From Isoetes taiwanensis (taxonomy: Eukaryota; Streptophyta; Lycopodiopsida; Isoetales; Isoetaceae), in the NCBI GenBank assembly GCA_021234155.1, contig JAJEKV010000002.1, positions 12,144,725 through 12,208,724 of the forward strand: DNA of 64,000 nt. The letters are read 5' to 3'. The position numbers were made by a program, and so were the translations under genes. Positions 36,430-47,380 of the stretch are shown here, piece by piece. The stretch's first letter is position 1; the number at the start of each line of letters is the position of its first letter. The notes beneath the pieces are model-generated. The model did not search any database. It was not told where the DNA came from and saw only the letters and a list, made by a program, of their open reading frames with translations.

Positions 36430-37273
36430 GTTTGGCATCTAAGACTGGCCACATTCTCCCAGAGAGGTGTTTCACCCCTTTAACGCTTTACTGGAACGCC
36501 TATCATTTTACTCCGTACGCTTTATGGGTGATACACGCTTGTCCAACCTTTAGCCATGACAATAACCCTAATGCCTGAAAGCCCGCTGAAGGACAAGGCA
36601 AGCCTGCTATTCTACCGGGTGCCAGCAAACAGATGCTGCATACGTAAGGACAAAGAAAGATCACAAGGCACTTAAGCCAGACCTAGATGCTACTTCCTCT
36701 TCCTTCAAGTAAGCTCTCGATGCGTGATGTCTGGGCGCGACGCTATTGGCACAATAATTATCAGCAAATAAGTCAATTCTAGGTTGGGCTCACGAAGAGG
36801 CCCACACCAGTACTTGTACACCCAGTTGCCCATGAAGAAGCTGCTAATTTATAGCTTCCATTCGCGACGGCACATCGCCTCCCAAGATTAGAGACGCCAG
36901 TCAAAGCATCGAGCAGCGCTTTAAATACAATGGGTGGCTTACGAGGATGAATGTCATGCCCTTCGACCGGGCTTCAAATAGTTTGCCCATATCCGAGCGC
37001 ACCATTACTAGTGCCCGCCAGTCCGCTGTACGAGTTATTGAATACCTTATGACGCTGGGTTTGCTGGTCATACCTCCAAGGTTATGGATGCACGACCTGT
37101 GTCCTCCGATGGTATCTTAACTATCCGCATAATAATTGTAATAAAGATGTCAAGATACTTACATCATGGGCGTTTTTCCTCAAACCCTCTTCGGGCGTAG
37201 CTTTAATCCCTGCTGAATACTTTAAGGCCTCTTTTGCTTCAGTCCCAAATAGGCCAATCGGTCTCCGTGGCCA
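36430..37273 (+). mobile_element. LINE fragment related to copy 1, opposite orientation
   Basis: Reverse complement of 560-1310, block for block. GGACAAAGAAAGATCACAAG at about 36648 matches the inverted GACAAAGAAAGTGATCACAA there, AGGCCCACACCAGTACTTGT has its counterpart, and the end reads AGGCCAATCGGTCTCCGTGG. It carries the post-RT region and 3' UTR only. Unlike the other copies it has no obvious simple-repeat tail. The terminal 11-base word CCAATCGGTCT is followed at once by a near repeat, CCAATCGGTTC. Confidence 0.85.
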
Positions 37274-40242
37274 ATCGGTTCTTCTAAGTTTAAGGGTGCC
37301 GCCTTTATGGACTGCTTGGCTACAAATTTGCAAGATCTTGATACCCAATTTGATGATGAGATAAGACTTGTGTCTTCTTGCTTACCTATACCTGTCTATG
37401 CTTCAGAGAAATAAAAGTATACTAGAAATTTCAAATAAATCATCATCAACTTTAAGTACTCAAAAATCAGATAAAATGTATAAACTTGGATAAAATGCCA
37501 GAGAGATATGCCTAGAGATCCGAAAGAAGAAAAATGGCACTTCACCCCGTAACTATATAAGGAGGATAAATTAACTCCCACACGCGGGAAACCATGAACA
37601 TTATATCGCATGACACCCTATAGATTGAGTTGTTGAGTCTAATGGAGCAGGTGACAGTTTTGCAGCTTTGAGAATCAAATTGGCCAGGTAAGCCCATTTG
37701 AAATGAACGCCAGACCTATCTTCCAAAACAGTTCTATGGTTGTGTCTTAGACTTTCTTTGAAGGTGACGCATGTTATACATTTCCAAAGTTTTAAATTGC
37801 CTCGCTAGATGAAGAGCTTGGGTATGATCATCAAATGCCGCCCAAAATCAATCAAACATCCCATAACCTCAACCAAAACGCAACGTTTGGTGAGCATTAA
37901 CATTGTAGAAATCATATAATCTAGCTAAAGAGTCGAAGTATTATTACAAAGACAAATAGGAAATCACATAAGGTGCCTGGGTACTTTTATCACATAAGGA
38001 CATATTTGTGGAGCATAAAGACATGTACAGCCGATACACATGTTGCTCCTTGTTAACTTATTATGCCATAATGTTTGTGGTGGGGGATCAACTTTGAGCT
38101 CATCCTCAAGCAACAAGTAATATTAATGCCTACAATTTGTTGGAGATTGCAAAATGCAAGTGGATATGTGGAGAGGGGAAACAAAATCACACACTAGATA
38201 AGAACCAAAAAGAGCATGTTTCCTCTTACACTTGAAGAGTTGAATTATATTTTGAAGTGATGAGATATGGAAAAATATCTAATGAGTTGAAATGCTGAGG
38301 AGTTAAATTGCTATGGAGCGCCAATGCTTTGTGAATTAATTTGCTATTCCAAAAAGGTGTTCCATGATGACTTGGCAAATTCGTTACCCATGTGAAACCT
38401 TTTAAGTCGTGTAGCAATTTTCAAGCATAGGTCAACAGCTAAATTCAGGTTATTTTGCTGCTCCCTAGGGGCAAACCGCTTATGTGGGTATGTGGGCATA
38501 TCTGTGTATATGCCCATATGCCCAGTACATATACCGGTGGATCTACAAAAAGTGGCTGGTGCCTCGTGAAGTGTTAGGGTCATCCAAAATTCTTATCTCT
38601 TCACATCTTCGACTCGCTTCGCTATTCCTTCAAGACTTCAGACTGGCCGCTTATTATGGTCGTACGCTTTCACGCTTTCTCTCATTTTAATAGCCACGAA
38701 GCCTTTGGTATGCTCCCCACTCGCCAGTTCGAGGTCCCCGTTTCTATGCTCCAAAGTTGGTTCGTGGTGTATTTCTCGGGCCAAGCAAGAGTTCTTCTTG
38801 GATAACTTTAAATAACGGAGGAGGTTCTCATAGTGGAAAGGATTTGGAAGGGGAGCGATCCTCTAATATGCCTGAGATGCTTCCCTTGGCTAAGAACTAA
38901 CCGACAAGCATATAGTTCTAGCCTCGCTTAATCGGGTTTCTTACATGCAAAGTTATGTTGTGGGAAACAACTCACCTGCGGAGAAAGGCTGGGTTGTGTT
39001 GTATGCGTGAGGCAGGAATGATTCTTGCTTCCGCTGAAGGCCGTAACTTATATCCGGTTACGTGAAATGCAACTTAGGTTGCATTCGCCATATCCGGCCA
39101 ATGGCATTTCGTTTCATCCGGGTTAAGGTTCCTTCCTAACCGTAGCTGAAAAGCAGCGCAGCTCTGAAATTACTTGACGTACCCTCGGTAGATTCCGCGA
39201 TACCCCCATTCTCGCCATCTACCTTCATTTCGACAAGCTTCTACCCCTCGATTCAAGTTTTACCCCTCGGGATTCAGTGGGCGCGTATCGCAACCTAGTT
39301 AATCCACGTTATCGGTAGTTTATCGCCGATTCTCCTTGTATCCGCCTCCGCTTCCGCTGGCCGTAAGGATTCCTCCTCGAATCGGCAGTAAACCGCCACT
39401 TTATACATAAATCAAAAGCCGAAAAGCAACAGAAACAGCCCAGTGCTGCATGCAATCAGTAGTGGCATCGTTTCGCCGCAGAGGCCCGCAAACCCGTAAA
39501 CCACTTATATTGAAGCTAGTATGATTGCATCCCGCTGTTATCTTGGCGAAATAAGGGTCTGTTGCATGGCTTAACGCTTGCATCTGATATCGAAGAGTTA
39601 AATTCAATATCATATCTGCACTCCATGGCTCACCACGTCGCTGGCCTGCGTTCTTCGTGAAGGGTGCTCATCCTGATTTCGAGTCCTGCTACTATTAAAT
39701 CCGCGCCTATGACCACCGCCACTCTCCTTGATAATACCAAGAACATCAAGTGTCGATGAGGCTACCGGGTATTTTAACTTACACCTTCAATTTTACGTCC
39801 GGGCCTACAAATCCGTAGCGCCGCCGATCCGGTCTCGTCACGACTGGCTTTGGAAGATTATGTGAATTTTATTTGCGCGTTGAGAATGGCATTCAGGTCA
39901 ATTTTACCGTAGTGCTGCACATGTTAAAAAGGCAAATAGAGTAGAATGCTTGGGTTAACCTTGAAATCCATTTTTGGCTTCATGCAGCCTTCAACCCAAG
40001 AGTAATGCTAAGATCAACACCCAAGATGAAACCGCAAAGCATAGAGCTCAATACGATACGAACGTCAGATGGAGTTTCAACATGCCTGATGCAAATGGAC
40101 AGCATGTTTCACCATCTCACGGATTTTAAGGTCCACTTTTCAATATGGAATCAATGGCACTTCCAATGCAGATCTCGACGGATGGGTAAGATGGCCTCAT
40201 TCCAGGACTGACCGCATGCATAACAACTCTTTGTGGGTAGCG
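37274..40242. other. Mixed AT-rich and GC-rich sequence, no gene recognised
   Basis: AT-rich to about 38480, then GC-richer from 38560 to 39920 with many stops on both strands. The GC-rich block may be an eroded transposon, but no motif, terminal repeat or primer-binding site was recognised. Confidence 0.4.
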
Positions 40243-40480
40243 CTGTACAAGTTTTTGTATAATCAGATAAGGCCTGAAAAATACTATAGCGGTTTGAGAG
40301 AATAAAATGAATGGTGTTAATTTGTACATGTATTGTAAATATATTTTGAGGCTCTACTTCCACGTGAACCCCCTGCGGTGAATATGCACCCAAACCAAAG
40401 GGGTTTAAGGGGATTTTAATCTAAATTTGTTAAAATGCAATGGTTTGTGTTAATAATGTTAATGGTAGTTGTGCTGATTG
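40243..40480 (+). repeat. Dispersed repeat R1, copy 2
   Basis: Same block as at 28861, starting CTGTACAAGTTTTTGTATAA. The two copies are in direct orientation, 11.4 kb apart, and diverged by many small indels. Confidence 0.8.
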
Positions 40481-43224
40481 CCATATTGAAATTTACCTTC
40501 GGCCTCTAATCAGCAAACGAGATAAACTTTAAGGGCCAAAATCGCTAAGTTTAAACCTACTCAGATGACCAATGCTTTAGTAAAACCAATGGCAACGATA
40601 TTTGTCATTACTTGGGGCTTGTGCTTTAGTCCCAATTTGGCGGAAGACAATTTGAAATGAGAAGGCTTCCCATTGTGAAACAAATATGAAGCACAACAAA
40701 ATTGGAACCAAGTATGTATATATGTATAATCCATAGTTTTAACAAATGATCAATATATCTCCAGCCATCCCTGGCTGCATAAAACATCATCAAGGTAATT
40801 CTTTAGTAGAAAGCATAACCTCGACCGCTCAAGAAGCATGGAATATATTTCGGTTCAACACATGTCGGCTTCACGCTTGCCTCTTGTCCCTATGGTAAAT
40901 GTGAATGGATTGAAAAGCCATGCTACCGCAGATAAGATACTGCGGTATTGCTTTCAAGCCCATGCCATGTAACTTCAAAGAAGGCATAAATAAAATTGCC
41001 CACCAATAGGTCCTCAAGATTATGTCACCATTAATCGCTTGTCTTAAATCTATGGAAGAAAACCTAGGAAAATATTGTTGAGTGGGGCACATACCAGCTG
41101 AATATGTTTCCCAAGTATCCACACCAACTCGGAAACATTAGAAAATTCATATCCTCATGTACATTTCCATATGAGTCAATAAGAGCGGGATTTCAACAAG
41201 CAATATCCTAATCCAAGTCGGTGATATAGCATGGAAGAATTGAACCACTTTGTCCCCGACAAGACTTCAGTTTCGAACATGCTAACGATATCGCATTAAT
41301 GTGATACTATCGGTACAAGACCTTCACACCATCTCGTGTAAAATACAAGTGTCTCCCTTTGGATTTCCTTTTGCCAAAGAAAACGATGATAGGGATTGAA
41401 TTCCATGAAACCGCATTCTCCCCCTGATTTTATCAAAAATCTCAGTGACCTTCTTCCCACCATCCGTGACAGCGTTGTACAAGTTCATAAGGGCAGCGTT
41501 AGAACAATACCAATCAAGGCCGACTTTAATGCAGAGTGTATACGCTATTCTGCGCCAATGCCTTCAGAAATGCATACCTACCAACCGAATAGCCACCTTG
41601 TCCGCGGCAAGATGCCTTCCAAATTGATTTCGTGAAAGTGGCGACAAATGCCTTCCCGCCATCCCCGGGCTTTTAATAAAATACAATCATTGAGGTCCAC
41701 GAACCATGTTCTTATTTTGTACTTACAAAAAAGCTTTCTAATGTGATTCTAGAACACCTAATTTGCTATACATATTGAGGATTTCGCATTCCCAACAATT
41801 TCCTATAAGAAAAGTCAAACAATTATAAAGCATGGAAAAAAAACTTGCCTTTTGCAAGACTCCAAATCTCGTATGTATCCAATGTAATCCCAAATGCAAA
41901 GCTTATTCGATCACCATCAAGCCGCATTTGATGGAAAAGTTCAATGTTTCCCCGGGTAAGCCTAAGGTCGACAAATAAACTCTAACATAATTGTCCGTGA
42001 AAACGCTCCGCTGGCTCGCCATTTAAACAGACTATATTTGCTGCATAATCTCCGGCTTGCCATACATCATAGCCAAATAATTTCCACAAACATATCTTTC
42101 ACAAGGCCACTACTTAACGACGGGAGTAATGAATGTGTTTTGCCTTTAGGTAAACTGTGGATGGCGTAACTCACGCGAACAGCATATCCATATTCTCGCG
42201 CTCGCTGAACCCTTTGAAGATGATCCTTTGTCCATTGGTTTGCAAGAGACTCTTCGGCTTACATGCTAATCGTCGACATGTGCCCCGCTGCATTGTAAAG
42301 GCCAACCCATAACAAGTACCAACAGCATTCATGGCCATTTTTTTCACTTCCATTTCCGGGGGCGGTTTCGGATCTACCTACAATTTTTTCCTAACTATAT
42401 GAACTTTTGCTGATTTGAGTGCGAAGGACTTTTCGATCCCCCAAACCACTTCGCTTATCATTGCGCCTATCTTCTTTCGTCTTAAAATGCGCATTCAATT
42501 GGAAGCCAGCCAAGTTCAAATTTAAAATAAAAAGAGGGCTTTGGTTAGAGTCTTGATGTTGGACCATTGAAAACAAAGTTAATCAACTTAATTAGAATGG
42601 TGCACTCTAGATGTAATGCGATTAGTACACCAACTAATACGCCATGAAATCTTAGGAAAAACTCTTTGTGAAAAGCCGCATAAAACACAAAGAAAACCCT
42701 CATATTATGCGCCAAATATATTAAATCCGCGGAACCCACTCTCCCTAAGGGTATGCCCTCCAGGCAAACCTAAGAAAATGGCTAACGGAATCCAAGAATT
42801 TTCAGAAACCGACCTCGAAAGTGCCACCACGCGCTAAACATATACAACCACCCAAGTAACTATATTGTCACCAAATTTCTACATTGTTGTTCTTCTATTC
42901 CCTTACCATATATCATCAACCTTCCTATCCATAGATAGCATCTTTTGCATCAAGCCCAATCTTTACCATCGGGTTATTGTCTCAACACCTACAATGTATT
43001 ATCCATGGCTACGTATGTGCTTAACGAGTATATGGTATTTGTAGGTTGACCTCCTCGGGTTCATTGCTTCGTAATATGGACTTAATGGATGATTAAAATC
43101 CTACACTCAAATGATCTACATCTACATCTAGGTAAGAAGGGTGGTTCTGATAAGACGGTATCCGTGTCAATTCTTTGACCTCGATTTCATTGCTGACGAA
43201 ATTTCTTTAGGAGCTTGAAATTTT
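40481..43224. other. No recognised gene
   Basis: Short frames on both strands (80 codons or fewer). Minus-strand frames at 40871-41122 and 42171-42353 (with RIIFKGFSERENMDMLF) look mildly coding but cannot be assigned. Confidence 0.4.
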
Positions 43225-43752
43225 ATGTTTCCGGCAAAGCAATACGCTTCAATCACGGGCCAGCAGAAACTGATAGAAGATTTGCTAAAACCTAACATCC
43301 GGGGGCCGAAATTTCGCTGTCCCTGTAAATTTCAAGGGAAATTTTCCGCGTGTACCTTTGAATTACTCGATAAGGCAAAGGACAATGGTATCCGTGTCTT
43401 CCTACTTCGGTTCCTGCACTACTTCAAGGACCCCTATAAAATTTCTCAAGATGTATTTTGCGTCCACCTGGGGTACTATGCTGGCGGATGCATATTTAAC
43501 TATTTTGTACCCTTTCAAACTATCCCGCTTATAGTTACCGCTAATCATCAAGGTGCTTTGAGGCATTGGCGCCTTACACTACTTTACACAACCTGCATTA
43601 CAAAACAAACAAGTTCCGCTACAAAAGGAAATATGAAAACACACTTCGGCCAATTCCTGAGGGCAACCCGCCGCGGGCGCAGCACCTTGTTTAAAATGGA
43701 CATAATTCTGAGCCAAGGCATAGAAACAAAGTATGGTCTACTTCATTGGTGA
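43225..43752 (+). CDS. Hypothetical ORF, longest open frame in the window
   Basis: The frame opens at ATG 43225 and runs 175 codons to TGA. The protein would be basic, with two Cys close together (FRCPCKFQGK), aromatic-rich central segments (FLLRFLHYFKDPY, LGYYAGGCIFNYF) and a basic tail (RATRRGRSTL). I recognise no domain, signal peptide or clear membrane segment. No promoter or partner is evident, and the opposite strand here is full of stops. Being the longest frame in 64 kb is weak evidence of function, because such a frame can arise by chance in eroded repeats. Confidence 0.2.
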   Translation: MFPAKQYASITGQQKLIEDLLKPNIRGPKFRCPCKFQGKFSACTFELLDKAKDNGIRVFLLRFLHYFKDPYKISQDVFCVHLGYYAGGCIFNYFVPFQTIPLIVTANHQGALRHWRLTLLYTTCITKQTSSATKGNMKTHFGQFLRATRRGRSTLFKMDIILSQGIETKYGLLHW

Positions 43753-43770
43753 TTGCATAACCCTAATCCT

Positions 43771-43965
43771 GGTAGCAACAGACATAATTATGTCACTAAA
43801 CATAGTATAAATAGTATAAAACTTGGAATAGTCAATATAGAGGATAATATGGACATAACCTATATGGTCCCTGGTAGCAGTAGACATAAATGTGCCAGTG
43901 AAGATGGTATACAGCCTGGAATAGCCAACATAGAGAATAATATAGACATAGCCTATGTAATAACA
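43771..43965 (+). repeat. 102-bp tandem duplication
   Basis: Copies start GGTAGCAACAGACATAA at 43771 and GGTAGCAGTAGACATAA at 43873. Both contain the phrase AATAGnCAAnATAGAGnATAA followed by GGACATA or AGACATA. Confidence 0.8.
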
Positions 43966-43989
43966 CTGCGAGGATATGGGTACAGTCAA

Positions 43990-46189
43990 ATTTCGGCCAT
44001 CATAAAGGTCAATACAGCTACCTTTAGATAGCTCTTTATGAGCATCTTGAATTGGAGAGGTGATATGTTGTAGGGAAACTACTTCTTAAGTCATGTTCTA
44101 TAAAAGTTATCATAGCGATATCATGATCATGATCGATGAAGTCCAAAAACAGCTTGTCCTTATATCATGTCAATACAATCGACCAAATGGTCTAATAACA
44201 TCTCAACGGGCAACAAAGCAAAGAATGGTTACTATATATCGTATTCCACCGCAAACAAATTGCAAAAACATGGCCAATAAGATTCTATGCTTCAAAGCAA
44301 AGCATATTATGATCAAAGTGTTTTTATTGAGATTTGGACCCAGGGAAAGCGGATGAGGAACCATACGAATTAACAAGCACAATTTCATTTATTTTTGAAT
44401 GACCAAACATAATCATTTCTTTTGGCCTCTACCACGAATCTTGTCCAACAACTAATTGACATCCATAGAGTGCTGCAAGTATGCCTCAAGAAAGATGCAT
44501 CGCGTATCTGGATAGTATTGGGTATCTTATTCTTGTCTCGACGGCTCCAAGATGCTCTAATAACACGTTCCTCAATGAAAGCCGTGATATGCTTCATAAA
44601 CTAGCTAAATTTCATCCCTGTAATACGGCTGGGATACAATGTTACCTCTAGATCATGGGTTGATCGACATGAATGTTACCCCTAGATCATAGACGCCGAA
44701 TTTAGAGCCACGCGACGTGAATAAAATGAGTTACCACATAAGCAAATATCCCTAAGAAGGGTCCGATATTGATGTTACTCTAGATCATAGATCATCTGTG
44801 AATTCAGGGAGTTGTTGGCCTTCCATCTCGCTATCATATACCAACATCGTTTATGTGACTTCAAGCAGCTATGGATCAAATTAAATTGCAAGTCGCCATA
44901 TCCATCATAATGCCTATAATTTTCATGGTGGATCAAAATCCGTACACTATTAATAACCTCCATATTAGCATTGACGTACTCAGTAGTTAGGATGCGAACG
45001 ACAATACCAGTTGGGGATGCAACATAGAGGTAGAAGAACATGTGTGATGGCATACATTTCAACGAGGTGATATTCATATTTGAAATGCACCCAAAACTTA
45101 GGGCAATAAAATAAATGTACATGACTCAACCTCAAATTTCAGCGCAACAGGGCGGCGGCGGACGGAGTAGCCGTATGTTGCGCCGATGGGGGAGCCTGCA
45201 TAGTACTGGGCTGAGCTTAGTGTTCTTGGTATGGCCGCCGTAATGAGAGATGCCATCGCTCTCTCAACCCGAGCTTTTGTGATCGGCTAGACCGTAGTCG
45301 TGAGCAATAGAGTTTTCTGATCGCTAGGTCGGCAGAGGTCTCAAATGTGCTACGATCCCCGCTTTTGTTAATAACCTACAAGTGAATCTGAAAAGCTGAC
45401 TGGAATCATTGCCCCGCCCTTCACTTGATAATGTTCCGAATCCCGCTTGCTCATCATCTGTTACTTATGGCAAAGCGCCTTGGTTCGTCTTTTAGCCGCT
45501 AGGAACTCATTGAAGAAATAAAGGGTCCAAAGACATGCAAATAATCCAAATCCAAGCATTTAGTTAGATCCGTGAAGAAAACATGAACGTGGGATGCCGT
45601 ATAAAAGTTCCCCAAAAATTAGGCTTCAAATTTAGGATTTCTAATCTTATTAATGTTATTTGGCTTCATGCTTACTAACTGTAAAATGCTTCTAGTAACA
45701 AGATATAAAAGTTTGCTAAATCGCCTAATTTAAATAGTTTAGAAATGAGGATTCGAAAGCCATTTTAACTTTGTATCTTATGATATGTAAACAAAGAGAT
45801 GATAAGTATGGATGTTTCTAGCTTAAAAACTTAAATAGGGCAAATACCAATTTAAATGGTCAAAAGTGCTTCTCGATATAGCCATCAGCCGGTTGCATCT
45901 CAGAACTCTTACAGTAGATAAGGATACGCATAATTACATACCTAATCGTAGGGTAGGTAAGTGTAAGCAAATTGCCTATGAATGCGTAAAGAGTCCTATG
46001 TAATCGGGCCACCACACAAGATTAAGCATATTGGGCGACCACTTTCCAGTGCATGCCATGCAATTATATGTATTGTGGTGCATGTGTGTGTAACCAGCAG
46101 GACTAAGCATTATCCTCTTTGGCTAAACGTGATATCAGCCGCATCGACAATTTAGGTGGAGCAGTGGAACCAATAACCGCTGCGGACAC
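43990..46189. other. No recognised gene
   Basis: The phrase TGTTACCCCTAGATCAT (variants at about 44640, 44677 and 44774) occurs three times, suggesting an eroded tandem repeat. A 115-codon minus-strand frame at 44775-45122 is unidentified. A GC-richer patch lies at 45130-45500. Confidence 0.4.
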
Positions 46190-46700
46190 AAAGATTATCC
46201 TCCTTTATAGACATATATTACAACAATTTAGATGGGAGAAAAGTGAACTAAATTTAGGACGAAAGTGAATCTCTATAGATCTGGGCTTATCCTCTATAAA
46301 CATATTTGGCCTTCCAATTTAGATAGGGAAGAAGTGGAATCTCATGGACCGGGGCTTATCTTATAAACATGGGGGCTTATCTTATAGCATATTACCAATT
46401 CTAGATAGGAAAAGTGAATCTCATGGGACCGTGCCTTATCCCCTCTATAAATATATTGGGTGACTACCTAATTTAGATAGGTACCATAAATAACTGGGCC
46501 ATCACCTAATTTAGAGGGTAAAGTGGACAGGCAACTCGTAATACCATAACATATTGGGTGGTCTAGTGGTAAATGCTCGACAGTCGGTCTATGTAAGCAA
46601 CATATTGGGTGGTCTAGGTAGCAAACGTTTGAGTCGGTCTAAGCGCATCTCATGAACCGCGGCCGGCAGGATGACAAATCTATATAGGTAAAGAAGGCTT
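46190..46700 (+). repeat. Degenerate tandem array with TTAGATRGG core
   Basis: At least six irregular units of roughly 60-110 bases sharing CAATTTAGATAGG or TAATTTAGATAGG, AAGTGAATCTCATGG, GGGCTTATCTTATA and CATATTGGGTG. In its right part, two units read CATATTGGGTGGTCTAG, which fits the consensus of a polymerase III A box. Unit borders are blurred. Confidence 0.7.
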
Positions 46701-47142
46701 TGGTGCTCAAAGAATAACAATTTAGATGGGGCCACTAAATAGCCGACTACCTTTGAAGATTGGTGATACTTTTATCATATCACAATGGGCTTCATGTAAT
46801 TCAAGTTAACTCTAACAAGATGGGTACATGATATTGAAGAAACATTAACAAGAATGGATATAAAAATTATGTAATGTGAGACAATACAAGTAACTCGCTC
46901 TAGACAAGATGACTAAAAACATAGATTGGTAAAAGCCACAATCAAAAATATGTATGTCCATACCTCTATTTTTAAACATAGTAGAGGGGCAAGATCTAGA
47001 GTCGCTACCACTGATGCAAAAGATGCTTTCTAATGATGTTATCAGCAAAGACGCAATGCTAAGCCAGTGATGGAGCCGGATCACCAGAGTAAAATGCCCA
47101 ATATCGCCAAGAATCGTGATAGGTAGTCATGTAATATGGGGT
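46701..47142. other. AT-rich spacer
   Basis: No gene or repeat recognised between two tandem arrays. Confidence 0.4.
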
Positions 47143-47380
47143 GAAATTTGAATTTGAATCAATGCGGCGGAGAGTGCAACGGGCCTTACATTTAAAATTC
47201 TGAATTTAAATCCTTGCGGGCGGAGGGGAGATGGGGAACGAATGGGTCCACATTCAAAATTTGAATTTGAATCGCGGGCGTGGAGGGGAGATGGGGGAAC
47301 ACACCGCCCATTATCTGCACCAATTTGAATTTGAATCGTAGCGCTATTGTGAGTGGAGGGGAAGGTGGCCCATTTCTCCT
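47143..47380 (-). repeat. 60-bp minisatellite, four units
   Basis: Units start near 47143, 47202, 47261 and 47322. Each has an AT half (TTGAATTTGAATC) and a G-rich half (GCGGGCGGAGGGGAGATGGG), a strikingly bipartite composition. The minus strand stays open across it (107 codons, repeating FKFKF- or IQIQI-like words), which follows from the repeat and does not suggest a gene. Confidence 0.85.

Noticed and set aside
38720-38745. AGTTCGAGGTCCCCG as a tRNA T-loop
   Set aside because: No acceptor stem, D arm or anticodon arm can be folded around it.
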